Shown here one piece after another: positions 1-8,092 of a stretch of DNA of 64,000 nt. Position numbers and translations under genes: made by a program. The stretch is taken from the NCBI GenBank assembly GCA_036268295.1, contig DATAUK010000014.1, positions 8,420 to 72,419 on the forward strand, in the 5' to 3' direction. The notes below the pieces were generated by a model that saw only the letters and a list, made by a program, of their open reading frames with translations, searched no databases and was not told the DNA's origin. Origin of the DNA: DATAUK01 sp036268295 (GTDB lineage: Bacteria; Actinomycetota; Actinomycetes; JAFAQI01). Positions within the stretch are counted from its first letter, which is position 1, and every line of letters starts with the position of its first letter.

Positions 1-2
1 CG

Positions 3-1016
3 ATCTGGGTCGCCGAGGAGATGACGCGGCGCTTCGGGATGTCGCGCTGGCAGTTCTGCCTGACCGCGTCGGACGCGAACCGGTTCGTGCTGCGGCTCGC
101 CCGCCAGATCACCGGTCGGCAGAAAGTTGTGATCCACAACTGGTGCTACCACGGCTCGGTCGACGAGACGCTGGCTTCGCTCGACGGCAACGGCGCCGTC
201 ATCGCCCGCGAGGGCAGCGTCGGGCCGTCGTACGACGTCACCGAGTCGACCCGGGTGGTCGAGATCAACGACCTCGACGCCTTGCAGGCCGCGCTTGCCG
301 ACGGCAAGGTGGCGTGCGTGCTCGTCGAGCCGGCGCTGACCAACATCGGCATCGTCCTGCCAGACGCGGACTACCACCGCGAGCTGCGGCGGATCACCCG
401 GGAGACCGGGACCCTGCTGGTCATCGACGAGACCCACACCATCTGCGCCGGACCGGGTGGTTACACCGCCCGCGAAGGACTCGAGCCGGACCTGGTGACG
501 ATCGGCAAGACGATCGGTGGCGGGGTGCCGATCGCGGCGTACGGGATGAGCGACGACGTTGCGGCGTCGATCGTCGCCCAGACGTTCTGGCATGAAGCCG
601 ACGTCGGCGGCGTCGGCGGCACGCTGGCCGGCAACGCACTGTCGCTCGCCGCGGCACGCGCGACGCTCGGCGAGGTCCTCACCGAGGAGGCGTTCGAGCG
701 GATGGAGTCGCTCGCGATCGGGCTGTGCGACGGCATCGAGTCGGTTATCGCGGATTGCGGTGCGCCGTGGCACGTGACTCGGCTGGGCTGTCGCGCGGAA
801 TATCTGTTCAGCCCGGAGCCACCGCGCAATGGCGCCGAGGCGGCAGCCGCGGGCGATGAGGACCTCGACGCGCTGCTGCATCTCGCGATGCTCAACCGAG
901 GCGTGCTGCTGACGCCGTTCCACAACATGACGTTGATGTCACCGGCCACCACCGCCGATCAGGTCGACACGCACACCGCCGCGTTCGCCGCGATCGTGGC
1001 CGAGCTGCTGAGCTGA
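3..1016 (+). CDS. Class III PLP aminotransferase, 5'-truncated by window edge
   Basis: The reading frame is open from base 3, so the start lies outside the window and about 337 C-terminal residues are seen. It is a fold-type I class III (glutamate-1-semialdehyde aminomutase-like) aminotransferase: VIDETHT carries the Asp that contacts the PLP ring nitrogen, and GKTIGGGVP holds the Schiff-base Lys (codon 507-509). These enzymes move an amino group between an omega-amino or amino-aldehyde substrate and a keto acid in the cytoplasm; the substrate cannot be read from sequence. A promoter-bearing 108-bp gap separates it from the enolase-like gene. Remnants of two related aminotransferases lie at 5464-6345, so amino-group removal is probably part of this locus's job. 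Confidence 0.85.
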   Translation: MWVAEEMTRRFGMSRWQFCLTASDANRFVLRLARQITGRQKVVIHNWCYHGSVDETLASLDGNGAVIAREGSVGPSYDVTESTRVVEINDLDALQAALADGKVACVLVEPALTNIGIVLPDADYHRELRRITRETGTLLVIDETHTICAGPGGYTAREGLEPDLVTIGKTIGGGVPIAAYGMSDDVAASIVAQTFWHEADVGGVGGTLAGNALSLAAARATLGEVLTEEAFERMESLAIGLCDGIESVIADCGAPWHVTRLGCRAEYLFSPEPPRNGAEAAAAGDEDLDALLHLAMLNRGVLLTPFHNMTLMSPATTADQVDTHTAAFAAIVAELLS

Positions 1017-1056
1017 GCCGTCGCGTGCTCCGCGGTCGGGGACCTTCGCCTGCAGG

Positions 1057-1088
1057 TTGTTGACAATCCGCACAGGCGACAATACGTT
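1057..1088 (+). promoter_or_regulatory. Sigma70-like promoter with overlapping TTGT-NN-ACAA palindrome
   Basis: TTGACA at 1060-1065, a 17-base spacer and TACGTT at 1083-1088 form a good housekeeping promoter for the enolase-like operon. The palindrome TTGTTGACAA (1057-1066) overlaps the -35 box. A related palindrome, TTGTAAGCAA, lies upstream of the GntR gene at 6467-6476, so this is a candidate repressor site. The sites are seen; their function is inferred. Confidence 0.5.
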
Positions 1089-1124
1089 GGCGACTCGTCA
1101 GCCAGACGACGACAAGGAGATGAC

Positions 1125-2408
1125 GTGCCGCAGGCCGGTGAACGGGCAATCGATCAGGTTCGCGCCCGGGAGGTGCTGGACTGCCGAGGCCTGCCGACCG
1201 TGCAGGTCGATGTGGTCTTGGCCGACGGCTCGCTGGGCCGCGCCGACGTCCCGTCGGGACGCTCGACCGGTGCCTACGAGGCGCGCGAGCTTCGTGATGG
1301 CGGCTCCCGCTACGGCGGGTACGGCGTACAACAGGCCGTCACCAACGTGGTGGACATTCTCGGTCCTGGCGTCTGCGGCTGGGCTGCGGATGATCAGCGC
1401 CAGCTCGACGCCCGGCTGATCGAGCTCGACGGCACCCCTGACAAGTCGGCGCTCGGTGCCAACGCGCTGCTCGGTGTCTCACTCGCCGCGGCGAGGGCTG
1501 CCGCGATTTCCGCCGACCTGCCGCTCTACCGCTACCTCTCGAGCGACGGCCATGTGCTGCCGGTGCCGCTGGTCAACCTCATCAACGGCGGTCGCCACGC
1601 AGCCGGACAGCTGCAGTTCCAGGAGTTCATCGTCATCCCGACCGGCGCGCCGACCTTCAGCGAAGCGCTGGCAGAGAGCTCCGAGGTCAACCTCGCGCTC
1701 GGCGGCGTGCTCGAAGAGCGTTATGGCCGCAGCGCGCTCGCGCTCGGCGACGAGGGCGGCTACGTCCCGCCGGTGTCCGATCCACGCGAGGCGCTCGAGC
1801 TGCTTCACATCGGGGTCGAGCGGGCCGGCTACGCCGGCCGGTTCCAGTACGGCCTTGACTGCGCGGCAACACATTTCTTCGACGTCGAGGAGAACATCTA
1901 CCGGATCGCCGGCAAGCCGCTGGCCGCCGACGAGCTGATGGCGCTCTACCTCGAGCTGATCCGCGACTTCGGCATCACGACGATCGAGGACCCGTTCGCC
2001 GAGGACGACTTCACCAGCTTCGCCGCACTCACCGCCGAGTCCGGGATCCAGATCGTCGGTGACGACCTGTTCGTCACCAACTCCGAGCGGCTCCGGCGCG
2101 GCATCGAGCAGGGTGCGGCGAACGCGTTGCTATGGAAGGTCAACCAGATCGGCACGCTGACAGAGGCGCGCGACGCCGCGACGATGGCGACCAGCAACGG
2201 TTACGGCGTCTGTGTCTCGGAGCGCTCCGGTGAGACCGAAGACCCGATCATCGCTGACCTGGTGGTGGCGCTCAACGCCGGCCAGATCAAGACCGGTGCG
2301 CCGGTGCGCGGCGAACGTACGGCGAAGTACAACCGGCTGCTGCAGATCGAAGAGGAGCTCGGCGGCTCGGCCCACTATCCCGGTGCCACGTTCCCGCGAA
2401 CGGCGTGA
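1125..2408 (+). CDS. Enolase paralogue with altered catalytic block
   Basis: At 427 residues this is a full-length enolase-fold protein; AAGGAGA sits 5 bases before the GTG start. Most of the enolase machinery is kept: QEF, GDEGGY, IEDPF and GDDLFVTN (acid and magnesium ligands), the catalytic Lys in WKVNQIG, and IKTG. Two usually invariant places differ: the mobile-loop motif PSGASTG is PSGRSTG, and SHRSGETED near the C-terminus is SERSGETED, replacing the substrate-contacting His by Glu. Standard enolase interconverts 2-phosphoglycerate and PEP. The glycerate kinase gene next door could make 2-phosphoglycerate, so either the variant still does this or it acts on a related phospho-acid. Core actinobacterial eno usually lies elsewhere (near ftsB), so this is probably a second copy. 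Confidence 0.85.
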   Translation: MPQAGERAIDQVRAREVLDCRGLPTVQVDVVLADGSLGRADVPSGRSTGAYEARELRDGGSRYGGYGVQQAVTNVVDILGPGVCGWAADDQRQLDARLIELDGTPDKSALGANALLGVSLAAARAAAISADLPLYRYLSSDGHVLPVPLVNLINGGRHAAGQLQFQEFIVIPTGAPTFSEALAESSEVNLALGGVLEERYGRSALALGDEGGYVPPVSDPREALELLHIGVERAGYAGRFQYGLDCAATHFFDVEENIYRIAGKPLAADELMALYLELIRDFGITTIEDPFAEDDFTSFAALTAESGIQIVGDDLFVTNSERLRRGIEQGAANALLWKVNQIGTLTEARDAATMATSNGYGVCVSERSGETEDPIIADLVVALNAGQIKTGAPVRGERTAKYNRLLQIEEELGGSAHYPGATFPRTA

Positions 2409-2414
2409 CCGCGG

Positions 2415-3848
2415 TTGACCGTCGACGGAGCGCAGCTCGCCGGTCCGGCCGTCGTGAACCCGACCGACCTCACGCCGATTGGCAACGCGGCGTCGCTGCT
2501 TGACCACGGCATGAGCGGGCTGCGCGCGGTCGCGCTCGATGTTGCCAGCGCCGGACTGCGGGCGGCCGATCCCGGCGTCGCGCTCGACCGCATGGTCCTC
2601 TTCCACGGCGACCGGCTGCGGGTCGGGGGCCGGGAGTTCGATCTCACCGCCGCCCGTTCGGTTGTTGTCCTTGGCGCCGGCAAGGCCAGCGTCTCGATCG
2701 TCGAGGCGCTGGAGCGAAAGCTCGGTGATCGCATCGACCGGGGCCTGGTGGTCCGCCGATCCGGCGCGCCCGGATCGCTGAGCCGCGTCGAGGTGCTCGA
2801 CGCCGATCATCCGATCCCGAGCGAAGCGAGTCTGGCCGCCGGCCGGCGGCTGGCCGAGGCCGCGGCCGAATGCGGCAGCGGCGACCTGGTGATCACGGCC
2901 TTCACCGGCGGCTCGTCGGCGCTCGCCTGCCTGCCGCCCGACGGCGTACCGTTCGCCGCGAAGCAGGCGCTGCACTCGTTGCTGCTCGACAGCGGTGCGT
3001 CCATCGCCGAGGTCAACATCGTGCGCAAGCACGTGTCGGCGCTCAAAGGTGGCCGGCTGGCAGAGCGGATGGCGGGTGCGACGTTGGTCAACTTGACGCT
3101 GTCCGACGTTGTCGGTGACGCGGTCGACCTGTTGTGTGACCTGGTCGTTCAGGACACCACCGACCAGTACGCCGCGATCGCGGTGCTCCGGCGATACGGA
3201 CTGTGGGAGGCGGTTGCTCCCGAGATCCGCAGCCATCTGGAGTCGGCCGACGCGGCTTCGCCGTCGCTCGACGATCTTGACATCACCACCTGCGTGCTGG
3301 TGACCGGCTCGACCGTGGTCGAGCAGATGGCCGACCGGGTGCGCGAGCTCGGACGACGACCGGTCATTCTCGGCTCGGCACTCGAGGGGGACGGCGCCAG
3401 CCTCGGCGGCTTCCTCGGTGTGCTGGCAACCGGCTCCTGCGTTTCGGGCCGGCCGTTCGAGCCAGGCGATGTGTTAGTCGGTGCGGGCGGTGAGGCGACT
3501 GCCTCGATCGGCCGCGCCGATGGTGCGGTCGTCGGCCGGGGCGGCCCGAACCAGGAGGTGGCGCTCGGCTTCGCCCGGGCGGTCGCCGGTGGGAACGTCT
3601 CAGTTTCCGGCGTCTTCGTCGACAGCGACGGATCGGACGGCGGGACCGAGGCTGCCGGCGGCTGCGTGGACGGCACGACCTTGGAGCGTGCGACCGGGTG
3701 TGGCGTCGACGTCGACGCCGCCCTGATGGGGCACGATGCGATGGCCGCACTCGACCGGGTTGGTGATCTCGTGATGACTGGCCCGACCGGTACGAACATC
3801 TCTGACCTGATCGTCGTTGCGATCGACGGCGCCGGCAGTGCGCGGTGA
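2415..3848 (+). CDS. Glycerate 2-kinase, MOFRL (GckA/TtuD) family
   Basis: This 477-residue protein has the two-domain MOFRL glycerate kinase layout. The N-terminal domain (about 70-280) contains GAGKASVSI, DADHPIPSEAS, TGGSSALACLPP, NIVRKHVSALKGGRLA and LSDVVGD. The C-terminal MOFRL domain (about 320-470) contains GRGGPNQEVALG, DSDGSDGGTEAAGG and MTGPTGTNISDL. The family phosphorylates D-glycerate at O2 to give 2-phosphoglycerate, the enolase substrate, which fits the gene just upstream. The start used is TTG; a GTG at 2453 would remove about 13 unconserved residues. It overlaps the next gene by 4 bases, indicating an operon. Confidence 0.88.
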   Translation: MTVDGAQLAGPAVVNPTDLTPIGNAASLLDHGMSGLRAVALDVASAGLRAADPGVALDRMVLFHGDRLRVGGREFDLTAARSVVVLGAGKASVSIVEALERKLGDRIDRGLVVRRSGAPGSLSRVEVLDADHPIPSEASLAAGRRLAEAAAECGSGDLVITAFTGGSSALACLPPDGVPFAAKQALHSLLLDSGASIAEVNIVRKHVSALKGGRLAERMAGATLVNLTLSDVVGDAVDLLCDLVVQDTTDQYAAIAVLRRYGLWEAVAPEIRSHLESADAASPSLDDLDITTCVLVTGSTVVEQMADRVRELGRRPVILGSALEGDGASLGGFLGVLATGSCVSGRPFEPGDVLVGAGGEATASIGRADGAVVGRGGPNQEVALGFARAVAGGNVSVSGVFVDSDGSDGGTEAAGGCVDGTTLERATGCGVDVDAALMGHDAMAALDRVGDLVMTGPTGTNISDLIVVAIDGAGSAR

Positions 3849-5467
3849 CACCCCGACACGACGTCGTCATTATCGGCGGCGGCCACAACGGCCTGGTGGC
3901 GGCGTTCTATCTCGCCCGGGCCGGGCTGAAGCCGCTCGTGCTCGAGCGCCGGCCGTTTGTCGGCGGTGCCTGCGTCACCGAACAGTTCGCGCCCGGTTAT
4001 CGCGCCTCGACCGGCGCCTATGTCCTGGCGATGCTTCGCCCAGCGGTGTGGCGCGACCTCGATCTCGAGCGCCGCGGGATCACGGTCAGCCCGGCCGGCC
4101 CGACCCTGAACCTGATGCCTGATGGCACCTCGCTGCTGCTCGGCGACGACCCGAAGCAGGACATGGAAGCCGTCGCGCATCACTCGGCCCGTGACGCCCG
4201 CGCGCTTGGTGAGTTCGAGGCGGAGCTCGGCCGGCTCGCGCAGGTGCTGCTGCCGACGATGGACATGCCGGCGCCGGATCCGTCGATGCGGCGGCTTCGC
4301 GACTGGACCACGGCATCTGGACTGGCGCGGGTCGGCCTGAAGCAGCGATCGATGATCGCCGACACGTTGCGGTTGCTGGTTTCTTCGGCCGGCGACTACC
4401 TCTGCGAGCGGTTCGAGACCGACATCATCAAGGCGGCGCTGGGCTGGCATGCGATCAACGACAGCCTGGTCGGTCCGTCGAGCTCCGGCACCGGATACGT
4501 GCTGCTTCACGACCACGCCTCAGGTGATCCGGAGGGTGGCATCCAGCAGTGGGGATTCGTCAACGGCGGCATGGGCCGGGTCACGGCACTGATGGCCGAG
4601 GCCGCGATCGAAGCCGGTGCGACGGTGCGGACCGACGCCGAGGTCGCCGCCGTACGGGTCAAGGGTGACCGGGCGATCGGCGTGACCCTCGCGAACGATG
4701 AGGAGATCGACGCCGCGACGATCCTGTCCAATGCGGATCCCAAGCGCACGTTCCTGACGTTGTGCGAGTCGACGTCGCTGCCCGCCGAGTTCCTGCGCTC
4801 GATGAAGTCCTTCCGCTGTGAAGGCACCAGCATGAAGATCAACCTCGCGCTCGCCGCGCTGCCCCACGTCAACGGCGACCACTCCTCGGACGTGCAGCCC
4901 TATCACCGCGGCATCCTCGAGATCGGACCGCCGCTCGAGATTCTCGACGTCCAGCAGGCCGAGGCGCGGCGTGGCATCGCCGCGACCGGCTCCCACATCG
5001 AGATCTGCTTCCCGACCGTCCACGACGCCTCGCTGGCACCCGAGGGCCGCCACATCGCGACCATCGACGTCAACTCCCAGCCGTACAACCTCGCAGCCGG
5101 GCACTGGGACGACCACAAGGAACAGGTCGCCGACCGGGTCATCAAGGAGCTCGGCGAGCTGATCCCTGACCTCGCCGGCGCGATCCTCGAACGCCAGGTG
5201 CTCTCGCCACTGGATCTCGAGCGCGTCCTCGGGATGACCGGCGGGCATGCGCTGCACGGCGACATGACGCTCGACCAGCTGTTCATCTTCCGGCCGGCGC
5301 TGCACTACTCCGACTACCGGACGCCGCTTGACGGGCTCTATCTGTGTGGCGCGGGGACCCATCCCGGCGGCGGCGTGACCGGCGCGAACGGCCGCAACTG
5401 CGCGGCCGCGGTCATCGCCGACCGACGCCGCCGGTCCTGGAAACGCGCTGCAAAGGCGGCGTCGTGA
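3845..5467 (+). CDS. FAD-dependent phytoene-dehydrogenase-like oxidoreductase
   Basis: The 540-residue protein starts with a Rossmann FAD motif (VVIIGGGHNGLVAAFYLARA, residues 6-25), followed by the acidic end of strand 2 (VLERR) and VGGACVTE. The C-terminal FAD motif is LYLCGAGTHPGGGVTGANG. This pattern is typical of the carotenoid desaturase/PYROXD2-like group of NAD(P)-binding proteins; members oxidise or isomerise varied substrates, so the reaction is unknown here. No carotenoid genes are nearby, which argues against phytoene desaturation. The GTG start overlaps the glycerate kinase stop (GTGA), and its own stop overlaps the next start the same way, so it belongs to the catabolic operon. 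Confidence 0.82.
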   Translation: MTPRHDVVIIGGGHNGLVAAFYLARAGLKPLVLERRPFVGGACVTEQFAPGYRASTGAYVLAMLRPAVWRDLDLERRGITVSPAGPTLNLMPDGTSLLLGDDPKQDMEAVAHHSARDARALGEFEAELGRLAQVLLPTMDMPAPDPSMRRLRDWTTASGLARVGLKQRSMIADTLRLLVSSAGDYLCERFETDIIKAALGWHAINDSLVGPSSSGTGYVLLHDHASGDPEGGIQQWGFVNGGMGRVTALMAEAAIEAGATVRTDAEVAAVRVKGDRAIGVTLANDEEIDAATILSNADPKRTFLTLCESTSLPAEFLRSMKSFRCEGTSMKINLALAALPHVNGDHSSDVQPYHRGILEIGPPLEILDVQQAEARRGIAATGSHIEICFPTVHDASLAPEGRHIATIDVNSQPYNLAAGHWDDHKEQVADRVIKELGELIPDLAGAILERQVLSPLDLERVLGMTGGHALHGDMTLDQLFIFRPALHYSDYRTPLDGLYLCGAGTHPGGGVTGANGRNCAAAVIADRRRRSWKRAAKAAS

Positions 5468-6174
5468 CGCCGTTCGAGTTCGAGGGCCGACCGGTGCCGG
5501 ACATCGTGACGCCGATGCCAGGGCCGGCCAGTCGTGCCCTCCGGGATCGCGAGCAGGCCGTCCTCTACCGCGGCACCGGCGACCATCTCGCGCCGGCCGT
5601 CATCAACCGCAAGGCCGGCTTCGTCATCGAGGACGTGGACGGCAACCTGCTGCTCGACATGGCGAGCGCCTCGGCGTCCGTGCCGCTGGGTGCCTGTCCG
5701 CCTCGGCTGGTCGAGGCGGTGACCACCGCGATCGCGAGGTTCGGCAACGAGGACACCCACGCCTTCACCACGGAGTACGTCGCGCCGCTCGCCGAGCGGC
5801 TGGTCGAGCTCGGGCCGGCGTCGTGCACCCGGGTGGATCTCGCGTTGAACGGTACCGAGGCGATCGAGATCGCGGTCCGCTTGATGCGCCGCGCGACCGG
5901 CCGCTCGATCATCCTGGGCTTCCTCGGCGGCTACCACGGTGAGAGCTCGACCACGGCGTCGCTCGGCGCCGAGATCTCGGAGCTGAGTCGAGGAGTTCGC
6001 GGGCTGGCGCCGGGCTTCGTCCACGTGCCCTACCCGAATCCCTATCGCGACCCGTTCCGTCAGCCGCGGCCCGGCGGGTCCGGCGACGCGACCGGCGGTC
6101 CAGGCGAGTGCGCGCTGAGCGACCAGCAGATCGATCAGGCACTCGACGCCTTCGCGCAACTTGGTGCGACATGA
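5464..6174 (+). pseudogene. Class III aminotransferase with internal deletion
   Basis: The 236-residue product begins like a full class III aminotransferase (AVLYRGTGDHLAPAVI, DVDGNLLLDMASASASVPLG, the PLP-phosphate loop NGTEAIEIAVRLMR, GFLGGYHGESS) and runs to about residue 195 (YPNPYRDPF). A low-complexity Gly/Pro join then leads to ALSDQQIDQALDAF, which resembles the normal C-terminal helix of the family. The PLP-Lys domain, roughly 200 residues, is absent, so it cannot be a working transaminase by itself. The ends are intact: it starts on the oxidoreductase stop (GTGA) and ends in ATGA shared with the next remnant. That fits an in-frame internal deletion or an assembly collapse. Confidence 0.75.
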
Positions 6175-6345
6175 CAACGGACGGTCCGACCGGCCTGCCA
6201 CACGTCGACACCGAGGGCCCGGACCCAACAGCCGGGCGTTCTTCGAGCGGCTGGACTCGCGGGTCATCGCCGGGATGACCGATCACGACGAGGTGCCGTT
6301 CGTCGAGGCCCGCAACGCCGGCTCGCTGATGCTCGTGCCTGGCGG
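6171..6345 (+). pseudogene. N-terminal remnant of a second class III aminotransferase
   Basis: An ATG at 6171 overlaps the previous stop. It begins MTTDGPTGLPHVDTEGP, then needs a one-base shift near 6225 to read NSRAFFERLDSRVIAGMTDH and EVPFVEARNAGSLMLV, the usual N-terminal arm of class III aminotransferases. Similarity stops after about 55 residues, just where the DVDGN motif would follow. The 190 bases up to the GntR gene hold no further recognisable coding. This is a second damaged aminotransferase directly behind the first. Confidence 0.5.
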
Positions 6346-6465
6346 TCGCCGGCGCGGTTCGCGAGGTGGCGAGCCATCCGCCGCCGGAAGCGCCGAGCCG
6401 GTTCGGGCGAGGCTCGCCCGATGGCGGCACAAAACGCCGGTAACCCGGCTACGATTAGTTGTCGC

Positions 6466-6477
6466 ATTGTAAGCAAT
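6466..6477 (+). promoter_or_regulatory. Candidate GntR operator palindrome
   Basis: ATTG-TAAG-CAAT is an inverted repeat about 60 bases upstream of the GntR gene. Its core TTGT-NN-GCAAT matches TTGT-NN-ACAAT at 1057-1067 in the enolase operon promoter. Autoregulation together with control of the operon is an inference. Confidence 0.4.
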
Positions 6478-6535
6478 CGTGGCGGGATCACGATCCGGCC
6501 ACCGTGCCGGCCAGGACGCCGAAAGAGGATCAGCC

Positions 6536-7216
6536 GTGTCCACTTCCACCGTTCGAGCCGCGCTCGAGCCGCTCGCGCTGCAGAGCACTCCGGCGCTGAT
6601 CGCCGATCGGCTGCGCGCCGAGATCCTCAGCGGTGCGTTTCCGGCCGATACCCAGCTCTCGGAGATGGAGCTGGCCCGCCAGCTCAAGGTGAGCCGCGGG
6701 CCGATCCGTGAGGCGATGCAGCGGCTGATCCAGGAAGGGCTGCTGCGCGCCGAGCGCAACCGCGGCGTCTTCGTCGTGGAGCTCGACCATGACGACGCCC
6801 GCGACGTCTACCTCGCCCGCGGCGTCATCGAGCGGGCAGCGGCAGCGATCGTCACCCAGCAGGCGCCGCAGCAGGTGTTCGAGTCGCTGCAGACGATCGT
6901 CGACCAGCTGGCCGACTCACTCGACGGCGTGTGGGCCGAGGTGATCAGCCACGACCTGGCGTTTCACCAGACCCTGGTCGAGGCGGCAGCGAGCCCGCGG
7001 CTGACCCGGATGTTCCGGACGCTGCTCGCCGAGACGCAGCTGTGTCTGCTCCGCCTCGAGCCGTTCTACGACGGGCGGTCGGAGGTGGTCGCCGAACACC
7101 AGGCGATCCTGGATGCGGTCCGATCGGGCAACCTGCGGACCGTCGACCGGTTGGTCCGGCTGCACATGGACGCCTCCGCGGCCCGGCTCTCGGCGCCGAA
7201 GCCCGGCACCTCCTGA
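6536..7216 (+). CDS. GntR-family regulator, FCD (FadR) subfamily
   Basis: The 226-residue protein has an N-terminal winged helix (about 15-85): LIADRLRAEILSGAFPADTQ, LSEMELARQLKVSRGPIREA and LIQEGLLRAERNRGVFV. An all-helical FCD ligand domain (about 95-215) follows, with DVYLARGVIERAAAAIV, LAFHQTLVEAA and the late His in EVVAEHQAILDAVRSG; FCD domains usually bind small organic acids, often through a metal. The GTG at 6536 is chosen because GAAAGAGGA precedes it and the GntR fold starts soon after. Its position at the end of the aminotransferase/glycerate kinase cluster makes it the likely local regulator, and a hairpin follows its stop. Confidence 0.87.
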   Translation: MSTSTVRAALEPLALQSTPALIADRLRAEILSGAFPADTQLSEMELARQLKVSRGPIREAMQRLIQEGLLRAERNRGVFVVELDHDDARDVYLARGVIERAAAAIVTQQAPQQVFESLQTIVDQLADSLDGVWAEVISHDLAFHQTLVEAAASPRLTRMFRTLLAETQLCLLRLEPFYDGRSEVVAEHQAILDAVRSGNLRTVDRLVRLHMDASAARLSAPKPGTS

Positions 7217-7218
7217 GT

Positions 7219-7262
7219 TGTCAGGACCTACGGCGCACCCGTGCGCGCGGCGGGTCCTGACA
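7219..7262 (+). terminator. Two-tier hairpin after the GntR gene
   Basis: TGTCAGGACC (7219-7228) pairs perfectly with GGTCCTGACA (7253-7262), and inside it GCGCAC-CC-GTGCGC (7233-7246) forms a second stem. There is no T run, so it is either a U-less terminator or a repeated palindrome; the stem start TTGTCAGGA recurs at 63631. Confidence 0.45.
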
Positions 7263-7308
7263 GGTCCACGGCGCCGTACCCTTTTCTCATGCGACGGCTG
7301 GTCAGGAC

Positions 7309-8034
7309 GTGACCGAACCTGCGACCGGCGCTGCCACCCGAGTTGCGAAGGCTCGGGCGTCACAGCCGATCGGCTACACCGCACCGGGTCTCACGTTGGG
7401 CGCGGCCGCGCGGATCTTCTTCGCCACCTTCAACGCGCGGTTCCTGGCCCCGATCGTGATCGGGGTCGTCGCGTTGCGGGTTGCACTCGGGGGCTGGCGC
7501 TGGTGGGACCTCGGGATCACCGCGATCATCCTCGCCGCGCAGCCATTCACCGAGTGGGTCATCCACGTCACGGTCCTGCACTGGAAGCCGGTGTCGATCC
7601 GTGGGCGGACCTTCGATCCGCTAGCCGCCCGCCGGCATCGTCAGCATCACGCCGACCCAAAGATCCTCGGTCTGGTTCTGGTGCCACGCCGGATCATGGT
7701 GACGACCTGTGTGTTCGAAGTTCTCGCGTTCTGGCTGATCACGCCCACCTGGCGACTGGCCCTGACCGGCCTGGCCACGGCGTACGGGATGTATCTGACC
7801 TATGAGTGGATCCACTTCCTGATCCACTCCAGCTACCGGCCCAAGGGCTGGTATTTCCGGCGGATCTATCGTGCCCATCGGCTGCACCACTACCGCAACG
7901 AGAACTATTGGTTCGGTGTCACCATCAACGTCGCCGACCATTTGCTGCACACGTTCCCCGGCAAGGACGACGTTCCGGTTTCCGAGACTGCTTTCACTCT
8001 CGGCGTCGACCAACCGGCGATCGCCAGGGTGTAG
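7309..8034 (+). CDS. Fatty acid hydroxylase / sterol desaturase superfamily membrane enzyme
   Basis: The 241-residue integral membrane protein has several hydrophobic helices and the histidine clusters of the di-iron fatty acid hydroxylase superfamily: HVTVLH (about residue 85), RRHRQHH (about 106-112), EWIHFLIH (about 166-173) and HRLHHY (about 186-191). These His residues bind two irons that activate oxygen to hydroxylate or desaturate a lipid chain or ring at the membrane. The substrate could be a fatty acid, carotenoid or hopanoid. A GTG start is used. It appears to be transcribed alone, with a hairpin upstream and a palindrome before the next gene. Confidence 0.82.
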   Translation: MTEPATGAATRVAKARASQPIGYTAPGLTLGAAARIFFATFNARFLAPIVIGVVALRVALGGWRWWDLGITAIILAAQPFTEWVIHVTVLHWKPVSIRGRTFDPLAARRHRQHHADPKILGLVLVPRRIMVTTCVFEVLAFWLITPTWRLALTGLATAYGMYLTYEWIHFLIHSSYRPKGWYFRRIYRAHRLHHYRNENYWFGVTINVADHLLHTFPGKDDVPVSETAFTLGVDQPAIARV

Positions 8035-8060
8035 TCGGTCGCTGGTCGGGCTGGGCATAG

Positions 8061-8079
8061 CGTTTGACGGGGGCAAACG
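8061..8079 (+). promoter_or_regulatory. Inverted repeat before the dehydrogenase gene
   Basis: CGTTTG-N7-CAAACG lies 13 bases ahead of the GTG start of the next gene and just upstream of its AAGGAG ribosome site (8083-8087). The position suits an operator or an RNA hairpin acting on translation. No regulator is assigned. Confidence 0.35.
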
Positions 8080-8092
8080 ATAAGGAGCAGCA

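Noticed and set aside
2130..4516. Long minus-strand open frames (368 and 455 codons) under the kinase and oxidoreductase genes
   Set aside because: They have low-complexity Arg/Gln/Asp-rich composition and lie opposite well-identified genes; typical of high-GC DNA.
3845..5467. Carotenoid biosynthesis locus
   Set aside because: The oxidoreductase resembles phytoene desaturases only at superfamily level, and no crtB or crtE gene is nearby.
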